Shown: in pieces, positions 18,583 to 27,490 of the stretch | Position numbering within the stretch: position 1 is the first letter of the stretch | Layout of the letters: each line of letters begins with the position of its first letter | Notes under the pieces: model-generated | Database searches by the model: none | Told to the model about the DNA's origin: nothing | Seen by the model: only the letters and a program-made list of their open reading frames with translations | Assembly: GCF_006516965.1 (NCBI RefSeq) | Contig: NZ_VHLH01000014.1 | Coordinates: 56,163 to 120,162 of the forward strand | Length of the DNA stretch: 64,000 bases | Origin: Pararhizobium mangrovi | GTDB taxonomy: Bacteria > Pseudomonadota > Alphaproteobacteria > Rhizobiales > Rhizobiaceae | Direction: 5' to 3' | Program-made: the position numbers and the translations under genes

Positions 18583-19878
18583 ATGAACGTAGAGAGTACC
18601 CGCCTCGCGAACGGCCTGACGGTCGTCACCGACACCATGCCCGGCATCGAGAGCGTCGCGATCGGCGTATGGGTCCGGTCCGGCTCGCGCAACGAGGGCG
18701 AGGCCGAGCACGGCGTCGCCCACCTCCTCGAACACATGGCCTTCAAGGGCACGCGCAAGCGTACCGCCCGGCGCATCGCCGAGGAGATCGAGAACGTCGG
18801 CGGCGAGATGAACGCCTCGACCTCGACGGAGACGACCGCCTATTACGCCCGCGTCCTGAAGGACGACGTGCCGCTCGCCGTCGACATCCTCGCCGATATC
18901 CTCACCGAATCGCTTTTCGACGAAGAGGAACTCGCGCGCGAGCAGAACGTCATCCTGCAGGAAATCGGCGCGGCGAGCGATACGCCCGACGACATCGTCT
19001 ACGACCATTTCGCCGAGACCGCTTTCCGCGGCCAGACGATCGGCCGGCCGATCCTCGGCACGCCGGAAACCGTGCTTTCGTTTACGCCGGCACAGCTTCG
19101 CCGGTATCTCGAGACGCACTACACGGCCGATCGGCTGATCGTCGTCGCCGCCGGTGCGGTCGACCACGACGATCTCGTCGAGCAGGTCGAGCAGCGCTTC
19201 CGCTCGCTCGCGCCGATGCCGGCCAACACGCCGGACCTGACGCCGGCCGTCTATACCGGCGGCGATTTCCGCCACGAGCGCGAATTGATGGACGCGCAGG
19301 TCCTCATCGGCTTCGAGGGCCGGCCCTACCACGCGCGCGACTTCTACGCCTCGCAGGTGCTCGCCAACATCCTCGGCGGCGGCATGTCGTCCCGCCTCTT
19401 CCAGGAAGTTCGCGAACTGCGCGGGCTGTGCTATTCGATCTACGCCTTCCACTGGGGCTTTTCAGACAGCGGCATTTTCGGCATTCACGCCGCCACCGGC
19501 TCGAAGGACCTGCCGATCCTCGTTCCCGTCATTCTGGACGAGTTGCGCAAGGCCACCGGCGACATCGACCAGAGCGAGATCGAGCGTTCGCGCGCGCAGA
19601 TCCGTGCCGCTCTCCTCATGTCGCAGGAAAGCCCCGCGGCGCGCGCCGGCCAGGTGGCGCGCCAGATGCTGCTCTACGGCCGGCCGATCTCCAACGATGA
19701 ACTGATGGACCGTCTCGAAAACATTACGCCCGGGCGGCTGACCGATCTCGCCGGCAGGCTCTTCTTCGACACGACGCCCACCTTCGCCTCGATCGGGCCT
19801 CTCGAAGGATTGATGGACTTCGACGCCGTCTCGGGTACGCTCTCGACCGGAACGACGGCTACCGCGGCCGCCGGCTAG
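18583..19878 (+). CDS. M16-family zinc peptidase (mitochondrial processing peptidase-like)
   Basis: A 431-residue PqqL/MPP-type insulinase-fold protease. The inverted zinc motif is HLLEHMAFKGT (H-x-x-E-H, ~residue 48), with the distal Glu in the ENVGGEMNASTSTETTAYY region about 70 residues on. The second half carries the glycine-rich and C-terminal M16 domain (GGGMSSRLFQEVRELRGLCYS). ATG 18583 gives the family start MNVESTRLANGLTVV; ATG at 18568 would overlap thrC by 11 bases. It belongs to the thrC-M16-acetyltransferase-EAL block conserved in Rhizobiales. The substrate is unknown. Confidence 0.92.
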   Translation: MNVESTRLANGLTVVTDTMPGIESVAIGVWVRSGSRNEGEAEHGVAHLLEHMAFKGTRKRTARRIAEEIENVGGEMNASTSTETTAYYARVLKDDVPLAVDILADILTESLFDEEELAREQNVILQEIGAASDTPDDIVYDHFAETAFRGQTIGRPILGTPETVLSFTPAQLRRYLETHYTADRLIVVAAGAVDHDDLVEQVEQRFRSLAPMPANTPDLTPAVYTGGDFRHERELMDAQVLIGFEGRPYHARDFYASQVLANILGGGMSSRLFQEVRELRGLCYSIYAFHWGFSDSGIFGIHAATGSKDLPILVPVILDELRKATGDIDQSEIERSRAQIRAALLMSQESPAARAGQVARQMLLYGRPISNDELMDRLENITPGRLTDLAGRLFFDTTPTFASIGPLEGLMDFDAVSGTLSTGTTATAAAG

Positions 19879-19946
19879 CGCGCTTCGCAACCTTATTGAA
19901 TTACGCCTGGCGCTCTATTCCTTCGTTTTGCGCATTGTTCGCGGCG

Positions 19947-19965
19947 CCAGACTGGATCAGTCTGG
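19947..19965 (+). terminator. Hairpin after the M16 peptidase gene
   Basis: A perfect 8-bp stem (CCAGACTG / CAGTCTGG) with a 3-base loop lies 69 bases past the M16 stop and just ahead of the acetyltransferase gene. It has no T-tract, so it could be a weak terminator, a processing site, or the leader structure of the next gene. Confidence 0.35.
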
Positions 19966-19999
19966 CTGGAAAATGCTTCGGGCCCGAAACGACGACGAC

Positions 20000-20641
20000 A
20001 TGACGAAATCGATGCTCCGCTTCCTATCCCGGCCGGCAGACGATGTCGTGCTCCAGGATCGACAGGTGTATCTGCGCGTGCCCCTCATGGCGGATTACCC
20101 CGTCTGGCGCGATCTGCGGGAATCGAGCCGGAGCTTTCTGGAACCCTGGGAGCCGACCTGGCGTACCGACGACCTCACGCGTTCGGCCTTCCGGCTTCGC
20201 GTGCGCCGCCACCACCGGGACCACGTGCAGGGAACGGCGCTTCCGCTGTTCATCTTCCGTGCCGACGATCACGCGCTTCTGGGCGGCATCACGCTCGGCC
20301 ATATCCGGCGCGGCCCGGCGCAATCGACGATGATCGGGTACTGGATGGGCGCCCCGCATGCCGGCCACGGCTTCATGCGCGCGACCCTCGAACTGGTTAT
20401 CCCCTACGCCTTCGACACCATGCGCTTGCACCGCATCGAGGCCGCCTGTATCCCCGACAATGCGCGAAGCATCGGTCTTCTCGAAAAGGTCGGATTCGGG
20501 CGCGAAGGCTATCTGCGTAGCTATCTGAAGATCAACGGCGCATGGCGCGATCACGTCCTGTTCGCCCGCCTCGCCGAAGAGCAACGAACCGCGAGGAAAG
20601 CGTCTTCCGTGAACGAACACCGCAAGACGATCGCCGGATGA
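20000..20641 (+). CDS. GNAT acetyltransferase, RimJ-like
   Basis: A 213-residue GNAT-fold N-acetyltransferase. After an N-terminal block (VYLRVPLMADYPVWRDLRES) come the core strands ALLGGITLGHIRRGPAQS and GYWMGAPHAGHGFMRATLEL (acetyl-CoA loop), then HRIEAACIPDNARSIGLLEKVGFGREGYLRSYLKINGAWRD split across residues ~150-190, the signature of the RimJ/RimL ribosomal-protein acetyltransferases. The target is inferred. The start is uncertain among ATG codons at 19973, 20000 and 20012. Its stop overlaps the start of the EAL protein by four bases (ATGA). Confidence 0.85.
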   Translation: MTKSMLRFLSRPADDVVLQDRQVYLRVPLMADYPVWRDLRESSRSFLEPWEPTWRTDDLTRSAFRLRVRRHHRDHVQGTALPLFIFRADDHALLGGITLGHIRRGPAQSTMIGYWMGAPHAGHGFMRATLELVIPYAFDTMRLHRIEAACIPDNARSIGLLEKVGFGREGYLRSYLKINGAWRDHVLFARLAEEQRTARKASSVNEHRKTIAG

Positions 20642-23541
20642 CACGGACGGACCGCCTCTTCCGCCTTACCGTTCCCGCCGCGGCGCTCACCCTCGCGATC
20701 GTCCTTCTCGGCCTCTTCGTCCGGCCTGCGCTCGCGCTCGAGCCCGTACGCATCACCGGCAACGAGACCGCGCTCGATCTCAGGCCCTTCACCCATGTCG
20801 AGCACGATCGCGGCAGCGCCTTCCAGACCTCGACGGCACCCGGTCGCGACGGCATCGTCCGGCGCATCGAGGTGCGCGCCGACGACGACCACCATTCCGG
20901 CGACTGGGCGGTCTTCGCGCTCGCCAACACCTCCGACCAGCAGATCGACCGGCTGATCGTTGCGCCGCACTTCAGGCTTGCCGGTTCGCGCGTGTTCGAT
21001 CCCGATCTCGGTTCCGAGCGCATCGAGACGATCACCCCTTCGGAAGGCTTCGCGCTCGACCGCCAGCAAAGTGCCGACACCGACATCTTCCATCTCACGC
21101 TCAATCCGGGCGCGGTCGTCACCTTCGTCGCCGAACTGGATTCGCCGCGCCTGCCGCAGCTCTATCTGTGGTCGCCGGAGGCCTACAAGGACACGCAGAA
21201 CGCCTTCACCCTCTACCACGGCATCGTGCTCGGCATCGCCGGCGTCCTCGCCGTCTTCCTGACCATGCTCTTCGTCGTGAAGGGAACGTCGATGCTGCCG
21301 GCGGCAGCCGCGCTCGCCTGGGCGGTGCTCGCCTATGTGTGCATCGATTTCGGCTTCCTGTCCAAGCTCGTCGTGGTGACGCCGCTCGACGAGCGCATGT
21401 GGCGAGCCGGCAACGAGGTGTTCATGGCGACGGGCCTGCTCGTCTTCCTCTTCACCTATCTGAGACTCAACCGCTGGCACACGCCGCTCACCTACGTCGC
21501 CTTCACCTGGCTCGCCGCACTCGGCTGCATCTTCGCGACCGTCTTCTACGATCCGTCGCTCGCGGCCGGGCTGGCGCGCGCTTCCTTCGCCGCGACGGTC
21601 GTCGCCGGCATCGCCCTCATCGCCTATCTCGGCATGCGCCGCTACGACCGCGCGATCATGCTCGTGCCGACATGGACGCTGCTCGTGTGCTGGTGCGTCG
21701 GCGCCTGGTTCGTCATGTCGGGCCGGCTTTCCAACGACATCGTCCAGCCGGCGCTCGGCGGCGGCCTCGTCCTGATCGTGCTTCTGATGGGCTTCACGGT
21801 GATGCAGCACGCATTCGCGGGCGGCGCCATCCACCAGGGCCTCTTCTCCGACCTCGAACGCCATTCCCTGGCGTTGACGGGCGCGGGCGACACCGTCTTC
21901 GACTGGGACGTCTCGCGCGACCGCATCACGACGATCCCCGACGTCTCGCTGGCGCTCGGCCTTACCCCCGGCACCTTCGAGGGCCCCGCGCGCAGCTGGC
22001 TGCCGCACATGCACGAAGAGGACCGCGACAGCTTCCGCGGCGCGCTGGATCTCGCGCTCGAACATCGCAAGGGCAGGCTCGTCCACCAGTTCCGCCTGCG
22101 CAGCCACGACGCCCATTATCGCTGGTTCGCGCTGCGTGCGCGGCCGGTGCTCGGCGCCAACGGCGAGGTCATCCGCTGCGTCGGCACGCTGATCGACATC
22201 ACCGAGCACAAGACCGCCGAGGAGCGCCTGCTGCACGATGCCGTGCACGACAACCTGACCGGCCTGCCCAACCGCGAACTCTTCCTCGACCGGCTGAACG
22301 CCGTCGGTTCGCTCGCCGAGGCGGAGGCGCGGGTGCGCCCGACGATCCTCATGGTCGACATCGACCGCTTCAAGCAGGTCAACGATTCGCTCGGCATGGC
22401 GGCTGGAGACACCATCCTGCTGACGCTCGGACGCCGGTTGCAGAAGCTCTTGAAGCCGCACGACATGCTGGCGCGTTTCGGCGGTGACCGCTTCGCGATC
22501 ATCCTGCTTTCGCGCACCGAGCCCGGACGCGTGGCCGAGTTCGCCGAATCGATCACCCGGGCGGTCCGTCAGCCGATCGCCTACGCCAAGCGCGAGATCA
22601 TCCTCACCGCCTCGGTCGGCCTCCTGACGTGGGTCGAACGCAAGGCCTCGGCCGCAGAGCTCGCCAAGGATGCCGAACTCGCCGTGGCGCAGGCCAAGCG
22701 CCAGGGCGGCAACCGCATCGAGCCTTTCCGTCCCGCCTTCCGCGCGATCAGCACCGATCGCCTGCAGCTCGAGACCGATCTCCGCCGGGCGATCGAGCGG
22801 GACGAACTGACGATGGCCTACCAGCCGATCGTCGATATCCGAAAGGGCACGATCGCTGGCTTCGAGGCGCTGATGCGCTGGGAACATCCCCGCCGCGGCG
22901 CGATGCCGGCCGCCGACTTCATCCAGGTTGCGGAAGAGTGCGACCTGATCCACCAGCTCGGCCGCTTCGCCTTCACCCGTGCCGTCGAAGACCTCAAGCG
23001 ATGGCAGGCGACGCATGGCGAACGCCCCGTCTTCGTCTCGGTCAATCTTTCGAGCGCGCAGCTCCTGCGCCAGGATCTCGACGCCGATATCCGGGCGATC
23101 CTCGAGGAGGGCGGCTGCAGCCCGTCGCAGTTCAAGCTCGAACTGACCGAAACGCTCGTCATGCAGAACCCGCAGCAGGCCGCCGTCGTATTGGAACGAC
23201 TGAAGGCGATGGGCATGGGGCTCGCGCTCGACGATTTCGGCACGGGGCATTCCTCGCTCGCCTATCTGACGAGCTTCCCCTTCGACACGCTGAAGATCGA
23301 CAAGGCGCTGGTTCGCGATACCAGCGACAAGCGAGAAGCGCTGATGAGGTCGATCATCGCCATGGCGAGCGACCTCGACATGCGCATCGTCGCCGAAGGC
23401 GTCGAATCGCATGTCGACGCCGAACACCTCGCCGATCTCGGCTGCACCTGGGCCCAGAGCTACGTCTACGGTGCACCGGCCGACGCCGAGCACACGGCTG
23501 CCCTGCTCGCCGAGCATCCGCCGCTCGCGGCGACGGGCTAA
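20638..23541 (+). CDS. Membrane-bound PAS-GGDEF-EAL protein, probable c-di-GMP phosphodiesterase
   Basis: A 967-residue sensor-regulator of cyclic di-GMP. A signal-anchor sits at residues ~5-32. A periplasmic 7TMR-DISM-like sensor domain covers ~33-180, seven or eight membrane helices ~190-395, a PAS domain ~415-535, GGDEF ~545-705 and EAL ~715-960. The EAL domain keeps its metal and catalytic motifs (AGFEALMRWEHP, VNLSS, ELTET, LDDFGTG, KIDKALV, AEGVE). The GGDEF signature reads RFGGDRFAII, with Arg replacing the essential Glu, and the inhibitory RxxD site is KPHD. It is therefore likely a phosphodiesterase with a regulatory GGDEF. It is coupled to the acetyltransferase by an ATGA overlap. 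Confidence 0.92.
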   Translation: MTRTDRLFRLTVPAAALTLAIVLLGLFVRPALALEPVRITGNETALDLRPFTHVEHDRGSAFQTSTAPGRDGIVRRIEVRADDDHHSGDWAVFALANTSDQQIDRLIVAPHFRLAGSRVFDPDLGSERIETITPSEGFALDRQQSADTDIFHLTLNPGAVVTFVAELDSPRLPQLYLWSPEAYKDTQNAFTLYHGIVLGIAGVLAVFLTMLFVVKGTSMLPAAAALAWAVLAYVCIDFGFLSKLVVVTPLDERMWRAGNEVFMATGLLVFLFTYLRLNRWHTPLTYVAFTWLAALGCIFATVFYDPSLAAGLARASFAATVVAGIALIAYLGMRRYDRAIMLVPTWTLLVCWCVGAWFVMSGRLSNDIVQPALGGGLVLIVLLMGFTVMQHAFAGGAIHQGLFSDLERHSLALTGAGDTVFDWDVSRDRITTIPDVSLALGLTPGTFEGPARSWLPHMHEEDRDSFRGALDLALEHRKGRLVHQFRLRSHDAHYRWFALRARPVLGANGEVIRCVGTLIDITEHKTAEERLLHDAVHDNLTGLPNRELFLDRLNAVGSLAEAEARVRPTILMVDIDRFKQVNDSLGMAAGDTILLTLGRRLQKLLKPHDMLARFGGDRFAIILLSRTEPGRVAEFAESITRAVRQPIAYAKREIILTASVGLLTWVERKASAAELAKDAELAVAQAKRQGGNRIEPFRPAFRAISTDRLQLETDLRRAIERDELTMAYQPIVDIRKGTIAGFEALMRWEHPRRGAMPAADFIQVAEECDLIHQLGRFAFTRAVEDLKRWQATHGERPVFVSVNLSSAQLLRQDLDADIRAILEEGGCSPSQFKLELTETLVMQNPQQAAVVLERLKAMGMGLALDDFGTGHSSLAYLTSFPFDTLKIDKALVRDTSDKREALMRSIIAMASDLDMRIVAEGVESHVDAEHLADLGCTWAQSYVYGAPADAEHTAALLAEHPPLAATG

Positions 23542-23601
23542 GGACAGCCACGCGAAACGTCGACGCCGCCCGATGACGTTCTCCGGCCCTGAGCGGTGCG
23601 G

Positions 23602-23775
23602 CTAACTATCGTCCTGAACCTGCGCGTTCGATGCCGACTTGGCGAGGTCGATACCGTGCTGCGCGCTCTGCTTGGTCGAATAGCCCTCGGCGGAGTCGGC
23701 GACGATCTCTCCGTTGTCGGCTTTCAGGTGCCAGCGATATTCGCCCTTGTTGTCCTTGAAGATGTGAAATTTCAT
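23602..23775 (-). CDS. YegP-family small protein (DUF1508)
   Basis: A 57-residue protein with one DUF1508 repeat: MKFHIFKDNKGEYRWHLKAD, then NGEIVADSAEGYSTKQSAQH, then IDLAKSA. YegP proteins form small all-beta/alpha domains often induced by stress; the biochemical role is unknown. The start at 23775 has GGGAGAAG five bases upstream, clearly better than the Met six codons earlier. It is a stand-alone gene converging with the EAL gene and downstream of the MarR gene in the same direction. Confidence 0.85.
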   Translation of the reverse strand: MKFHIFKDNKGEYRWHLKADNGEIVADSAEGYSTKQSAQHGIDLAKSASNAQVQDDS

Positions 23776-23892
23776 GGGTCTTCTCCCTTGCACAGGATGA
23801 TCTGCGGTCCGGCGACGAACCCGCCGGCCATTTGCGGGACGCTTCGACCGCTCGCGTAGTTCCGTATCCAGCCGATTTTCCGTTGGAAGCCG

Positions 23893-24417
23893 CTACCCGG
23901 CCGCGGTGCGGACGATTTCGGCGAGGGAACGGTTTAGCCGTTTCAGGACGGCGTCGGCGTTCGCCCGATCGTCCGCCGGCCAGTCGCGGAACAGGTTCTC
24001 GATGCGTTTCAGCCGTTCCTCGCGCATGCGGCGGGCGGCGGCGAAGCCCGCCGGCGTGACGGTAAGCACCGTGGCACGCGCATCGCCGGGATGGCTTGTC
24101 TTTTCGACGAGGCCGCGCCGTTCCATGACGGCCACCTGCCGCGTGACCGTCGAGCCGTCGAGGAGCAGATGCTGCGCCGCCGCCACCACGGTCTGCGGCC
24201 CTTCCCGTTCGATCAAGCGGATCAGCAGGTAGTGCGCACGCTCCATCGGGTAGGTCCGCATGCGCTGCGCCGCTTCCAGGCCGCGGACGAGGAAGGCGAG
24301 CGTCTCCTCCAGATCCTCGATCGTCTCCGCACTCGTATGCGCGTCGCTTCGCGATCGGGCCAAGTCTAGATCTCCGTCCTGCCGATGCCGATGCCGATGC
24401 CGATGCTGGGCTTTCAC
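23893..24417 (-). CDS. MarR-family transcriptional regulator
   Basis: About 174 residues. The winged helix-turn-helix is in the middle (AHYLLIRLIEREGPQTVVAA, DGSTVTRQVAVMERRGLVEK, HPGDARATVLTVTPAG). The N-terminus as drawn starts with GTG at 24417 and reads a (His-Arg)x4 stretch encoded by four CCGATG hexamers. A TTG at 24363 with GGAG eight bases ahead would give a 156-residue protein without that stretch, so the true start is open. It is divergent from an MFS transporter, and the shared gap holds a perfect 15-base palindrome, the likely operator. Confidence 0.85.
   Translation of the reverse strand: MKAQHRHRHRHRQDGDLDLARSRSDAHTSAETIEDLEETLAFLVRGLEAAQRMRTYPMERAHYLLIRLIEREGPQTVVAAAQHLLLDGSTVTRQVAVMERRGLVEKTSHPGDARATVLTVTPAGFAAARRMREERLKRIENLFRDWPADDRANADAVLKRLNRSLAEIVRTAAG
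24382..24405. repeat. Hexanucleotide microsatellite (CCGATG)x4
   Basis: Four perfect tandem CCGATG units. They lie at the 5' end of, or just upstream of, the MarR gene depending on its start. Read in the MarR frame they encode alternating His and Arg. A change of unit number keeps the reading frame. Confidence 0.85.
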
Positions 24418-24468
24418 CCGGTCGCTTTCCCCGACGCAAGGGGTTGCGCGACCGACGCGACGGATTTA

Positions 24469-24483
24469 GCTGTATGGTACAGC
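24469..24483. promoter_or_regulatory. Palindromic operator in the MarR/MFS divergent promoter
   Basis: Perfect inverted repeat GCTGTA-TGG-TACAGC, 30 bases upstream of the transporter start and about 52 bases upstream of the MarR start. The symmetry and position suit a MarR dimer repressing both genes. Confidence 0.72.
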
Positions 24484-24513
24484 AAAATGCAAGAACGAAG
24501 CGGGAGCGCTCCC

Positions 24514-25743
24514 ATGCAGGCCGAGACGACATCCGGAAAGGCGCCGAGTTTTTTCGACCAGCCGAAGGCCGTGTGGGCAACGGCGTTCGCTGCGGTCGTC
24601 GGCTTCATGAGCATCGGCCTCGTCGATCCGATCCTCGTTTCGATCGCCAGGGGCCTGCACGCGAGCGCCTCGCAGGTCTCGCTGCTCTTCACGAGCTACT
24701 TCGCGGTGACGTCGATCATGATGCTTGTCACCGGCTTCGTCGCGAGCCGGCTCGGCGGGCGCGCGACGCTCCTCCTCGGCGCAGCGCTCATCGTCGTCTT
24801 CGCAGGGCTCGCCGGCACCTCGAACTCGGTTCCCGAACTCGTCGCCTACCGCGCCGGCTGGGGGCTTGGAAACGCGTTCTTCGTCGTCACCGCGCTTTCG
24901 GTCATCGTCGCGGCCGGCCGCGGCGGCACGATGGCGGCGATCCTGATGTACGAATCCGCCCTCGGCCTCGGCATTTCCGCCGGCCCGCTTCTCGGCGCCG
25001 TGCTCGGCAACATGTCGTGGCGCTACCCCTTCTTCGGCACCGCGACGCTGATGGCGATCGGCTTCGTCGCCATCGCGCTCTTCCTCGGCAAGACGCCGAC
25101 GCCGGAAAAGAAGATCTCGCTTACCGACCCGCTGGTCGCGCTCAAGCATGGCGGCCTGCGCACGACGGCCGTCAGCGCCTTCTTCTACAACTACGCCTTC
25201 TTCACCGTGCTCGCCTTCGTCCCCTTCGTCCTGAACATGTCGGCCTATACGGTCGGCGGCATCTTCTTCGGCTGGGGCCTGCTGCTGGCGCTCTTTTCCG
25301 TCGTCCTCGCACCGCGCCTGCAAAGCCGGTTTCCCGGGCTCGGCCTCGTCTCCTCGATGCTCGTCGTGCTCTGCCTCCTGCTCGTGGCGATCGCGCTCGG
25401 ATCGCGCGGCATGGTGATCGCCGCCGTCGTCCTTGCCGGGGCGGTGATGGGCGTGAACAACACGATCTATACGGAGATGGCGCTCGAAGTATCGAACGCG
25501 CAGCGGCCCGTCGCCTCGGCCGGCTACAATTTCGTGCGCTGGTTCGCGGGCGTGGTCGCGCCCTTCGCCGCCCCCAAGATCGCCGAACTGACGACACCCG
25601 CGGTGAGCTTCCTCATCGCCGCCGCTTCCTGCCTGCTGGCGATCGCCGTGCTTTACGCCGGGCGCGACACGCTCGGACGCTTCGCCAGGCCGCACGAGGA
25701 GGAGATGACGTCGCAGGTCACCGCATCGTCCACCGCGCCTTAG
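24514..25743 (+). CDS. MFS transporter (drug-efflux type)
   Basis: A 409-residue major facilitator protein with about 12 membrane helices. An early loop VASRLGGRATLLLG corresponds to the MFS motif A region (between helices 2 and 3), and GLGISAGPLLGAVLGNMSWR resembles the motif C of drug:H+ antiporters in helix 5. ATG 24514 has GGGAG seven bases upstream; ATG 24487 would sit only four bases after the operator. It is divergent from a MarR repressor, the common arrangement for inducible export of a toxic compound. The substrate is unknown. Confidence 0.88.
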   Translation: MQAETTSGKAPSFFDQPKAVWATAFAAVVGFMSIGLVDPILVSIARGLHASASQVSLLFTSYFAVTSIMMLVTGFVASRLGGRATLLLGAALIVVFAGLAGTSNSVPELVAYRAGWGLGNAFFVVTALSVIVAAGRGGTMAAILMYESALGLGISAGPLLGAVLGNMSWRYPFFGTATLMAIGFVAIALFLGKTPTPEKKISLTDPLVALKHGGLRTTAVSAFFYNYAFFTVLAFVPFVLNMSAYTVGGIFFGWGLLLALFSVVLAPRLQSRFPGLGLVSSMLVVLCLLLVAIALGSRGMVIAAVVLAGAVMGVNNTIYTEMALEVSNAQRPVASAGYNFVRWFAGVVAPFAAPKIAELTTPAVSFLIAAASCLLAIAVLYAGRDTLGRFARPHEEEMTSQVTASSTAP

Positions 25744-25773
25744 GTGGAAGCGCGGCGTAAAGAGGTGAAACGC

Positions 25774-26382
25774 TCAGGCGTGGCCGGCCGCGGTGGAAAG
25801 CATGGCAGGGTTGATGCCCATCAGGGTCAGCACCTTGTCGTATTTCGATTCCAGATCGCGATCGAAGACCAGTTCGTCGCGTGCCGGACAGGTAAGCCAG
25901 CCATTGCGGGCGATCTCGTCCTCGAGCTGTCCGGGCGCCCAACTCGCGTAGCCGAGCATCATCGTCGCGCGCGACGGCCCCTTGCCGCCCGAGATGGCGC
26001 GCAGGATGTCCGTCGTCGCCGTCAGGCAGAGTTCGTCGCTGACCGGGATCGTCGAATCCGCGAGATAGTCGTGCGAATGCAGGACGAAGCCGCGGCCGGT
26101 ATCGACCGGACCGCCCGCCTGCACCTGGAGCTTGCGCATGTGCGAAGGCAGACGGATCGTATCCTCGGCCTCGATCAGCTCGAGCTGGACGAGCAGGTCG
26201 GAAAAGCTCATGTCCCGCGCGCGGTTGAGCACGAAGCCCATCGCGCCGTCTTCGGAATGCGCGCAGACATAGATGACCGTGCGCTCGAACTCGTCGCTGT
26301 CGATCCCCGGCATGGCAAGCAGAAGCTGGCCATCGAGATAGCCGCGCCTGGTGTCCGTTTCTGCCGTGTCGAAACCTTTCAT
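25774..26382 (-). CDS. YqgE/AlgH-family protein (DUF179)
   Basis: A 202-residue DUF179 protein. Family hallmarks are [55 protein letters not shown] and [19 protein letters not shown], in the usual order. AlgH was named for alginate regulation in Pseudomonas, but its biochemical function is unsettled. It is monocistronic, divergent from the DsbD-domain gene, with 182 bases between starts, and converges with the MFS gene. Confidence 0.92.
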   Translation of the reverse strand: MKGFDTAETDTRRGYLDGQLLLAMPGIDSDEFERTVIYVCAHSEDGAMGFVLNRARDMSFSDLLVQLELIEAEDTIRLPSHMRKLQVQAGGPVDTGRGFVLHSHDYLADSTIPVSDELCLTATTDILRAISGGKGPSRATMMLGYASWAPGQLEDEIARNGWLTCPARDELVFDRDLESKYDKVLTLMGINPAMLSTAAGHA

Positions 26383-26564
26383 CGTGCGAGCCTAGCAAGT
26401 CGCAGGGGGATGAAAAAGCAAAAAGGGCGAGCAACGTGCCGCCGCCATCCGCAGCCGCGTCACGGCGAAATGAGCATCCGTGTACCCCGCCGCTCTGGCC
26501 ACCGAACGGTGCCTGGCCTAAAGCGACCGCGGTCCTTCGATCATGAAAGAGGTGACGCCCGGCG

Positions 26565-27425
26565 ATGTGCTCGATTTTTCGGAAGACGGCTTCGTATCAC
26601 GCGGCATTGGGCGCCCTCGCCTGCCTCTTCCTTTCGGCGTCCGCATATGCCGCTTCCGACGATCCCGGCGCGAGCGCATGGACGGAAAGCGCCGGCGGGA
26701 GGGTGCGCGTGATCGCGACGCCGGCAACGAACGGCACCATCCATGCGGCCGTCGAAATCGCCTTGAAGCCGGGCTGGATCACCTATTGGCGCAATCCCGG
26801 CGAGGCCGGCATACCGCCTGAGGTCGAAACGGACGGCAGCATCAATGTCGCAGCCGCTTCCCTCGCCTTTCCGGCACCTCGCCGGATCGAGGAGAACGGG
26901 GTCGCGGCGATCGGCTACGACAGTCCGGTGACGCTTCCGCTCACCATCAGACAGCGCACGCCGGGCGGGGTGAGCGTTCTCGCCGTGCGTTTTCTCCTCG
27001 GCATGTGCCGCGATGTCTGCGTTCCGGTCTCGGGCACGGCGCACCTGAACGTCGAGCCGGCCGCACGCGCAGGCAGCAGCCGGCAGGCGCTGGCGATCGC
27101 GAAGGCCCGCGCGGCACTGCCGGAGGAGGCTTCCGCCGATTTCGCCGTCGAGAAGATACGCGCCGGCGACGACGGGAAGAGCGTCGTCGTCGAAGCGCGC
27201 CTGCCCGAAGGCGGCGACGCGAAGGCAGCGCGCCTCTTCCTCGCCGGGCCGGAAGGCTGGCAATTCGGCCTCGCCGGCGCGCCTGGCTCGATGTCCGGCG
27301 GCAGGGTGCGCTTCGGCGTTCCCGTTCTCAACCGACCCGACGGCGTGAGACTTGCCGGCACGGACCTGACCGCCGTCGTGACCGCCGCCGGCCGTAGTAT
27401 GGAAACGACCGTTCGCGCCGATTGA
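26565..27425 (+). CDS. Periplasmic DsbD-type disulfide-bond domain protein
   Basis: A 286-residue exported protein. Residues ~1-30 are a signal peptide (ALGALACLFLSASAYAA). The middle matches the DsbD N-terminal (DsbC-like) domain: GWITYWRNPGEAGIPPEV, AFPAPRRIEENGVAAIGYDS, and the Cys pair in LLGMCRDVCVPVSG (~residue 147). It lacks the membrane core and C-terminal thioredoxin of true DsbD, so electrons must come from another protein. It probably handles thiol exchange in the periplasm, perhaps cytochrome or copper-protein maturation (inference). GAGGTGA lies nine bases before the start. The peroxiredoxin gene follows after 65 bases. Confidence 0.82.
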   Translation: MCSIFRKTASYHAALGALACLFLSASAYAASDDPGASAWTESAGGRVRVIATPATNGTIHAAVEIALKPGWITYWRNPGEAGIPPEVETDGSINVAAASLAFPAPRRIEENGVAAIGYDSPVTLPLTIRQRTPGGVSVLAVRFLLGMCRDVCVPVSGTAHLNVEPAARAGSSRQALAIAKARAALPEEASADFAVEKIRAGDDGKSVVVEARLPEGGDAKAARLFLAGPEGWQFGLAGAPGSMSGGRVRFGVPVLNRPDGVRLAGTDLTAVVTAAGRSMETTVRAD

Positions 27426-27490
27426 GCCTCGACGAAGCGACCCTATCTCCACGCGTTCGAACCGTGTTCGCACAGATAAAGGAAAACACC

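Noticed and set aside
20551..23517. 988-codon minus-strand frame opposite the EAL protein
   Set aside because: Fully antisense to a protein with intact PAS/GGDEF/EAL motifs; composition is typical of a shadow frame.
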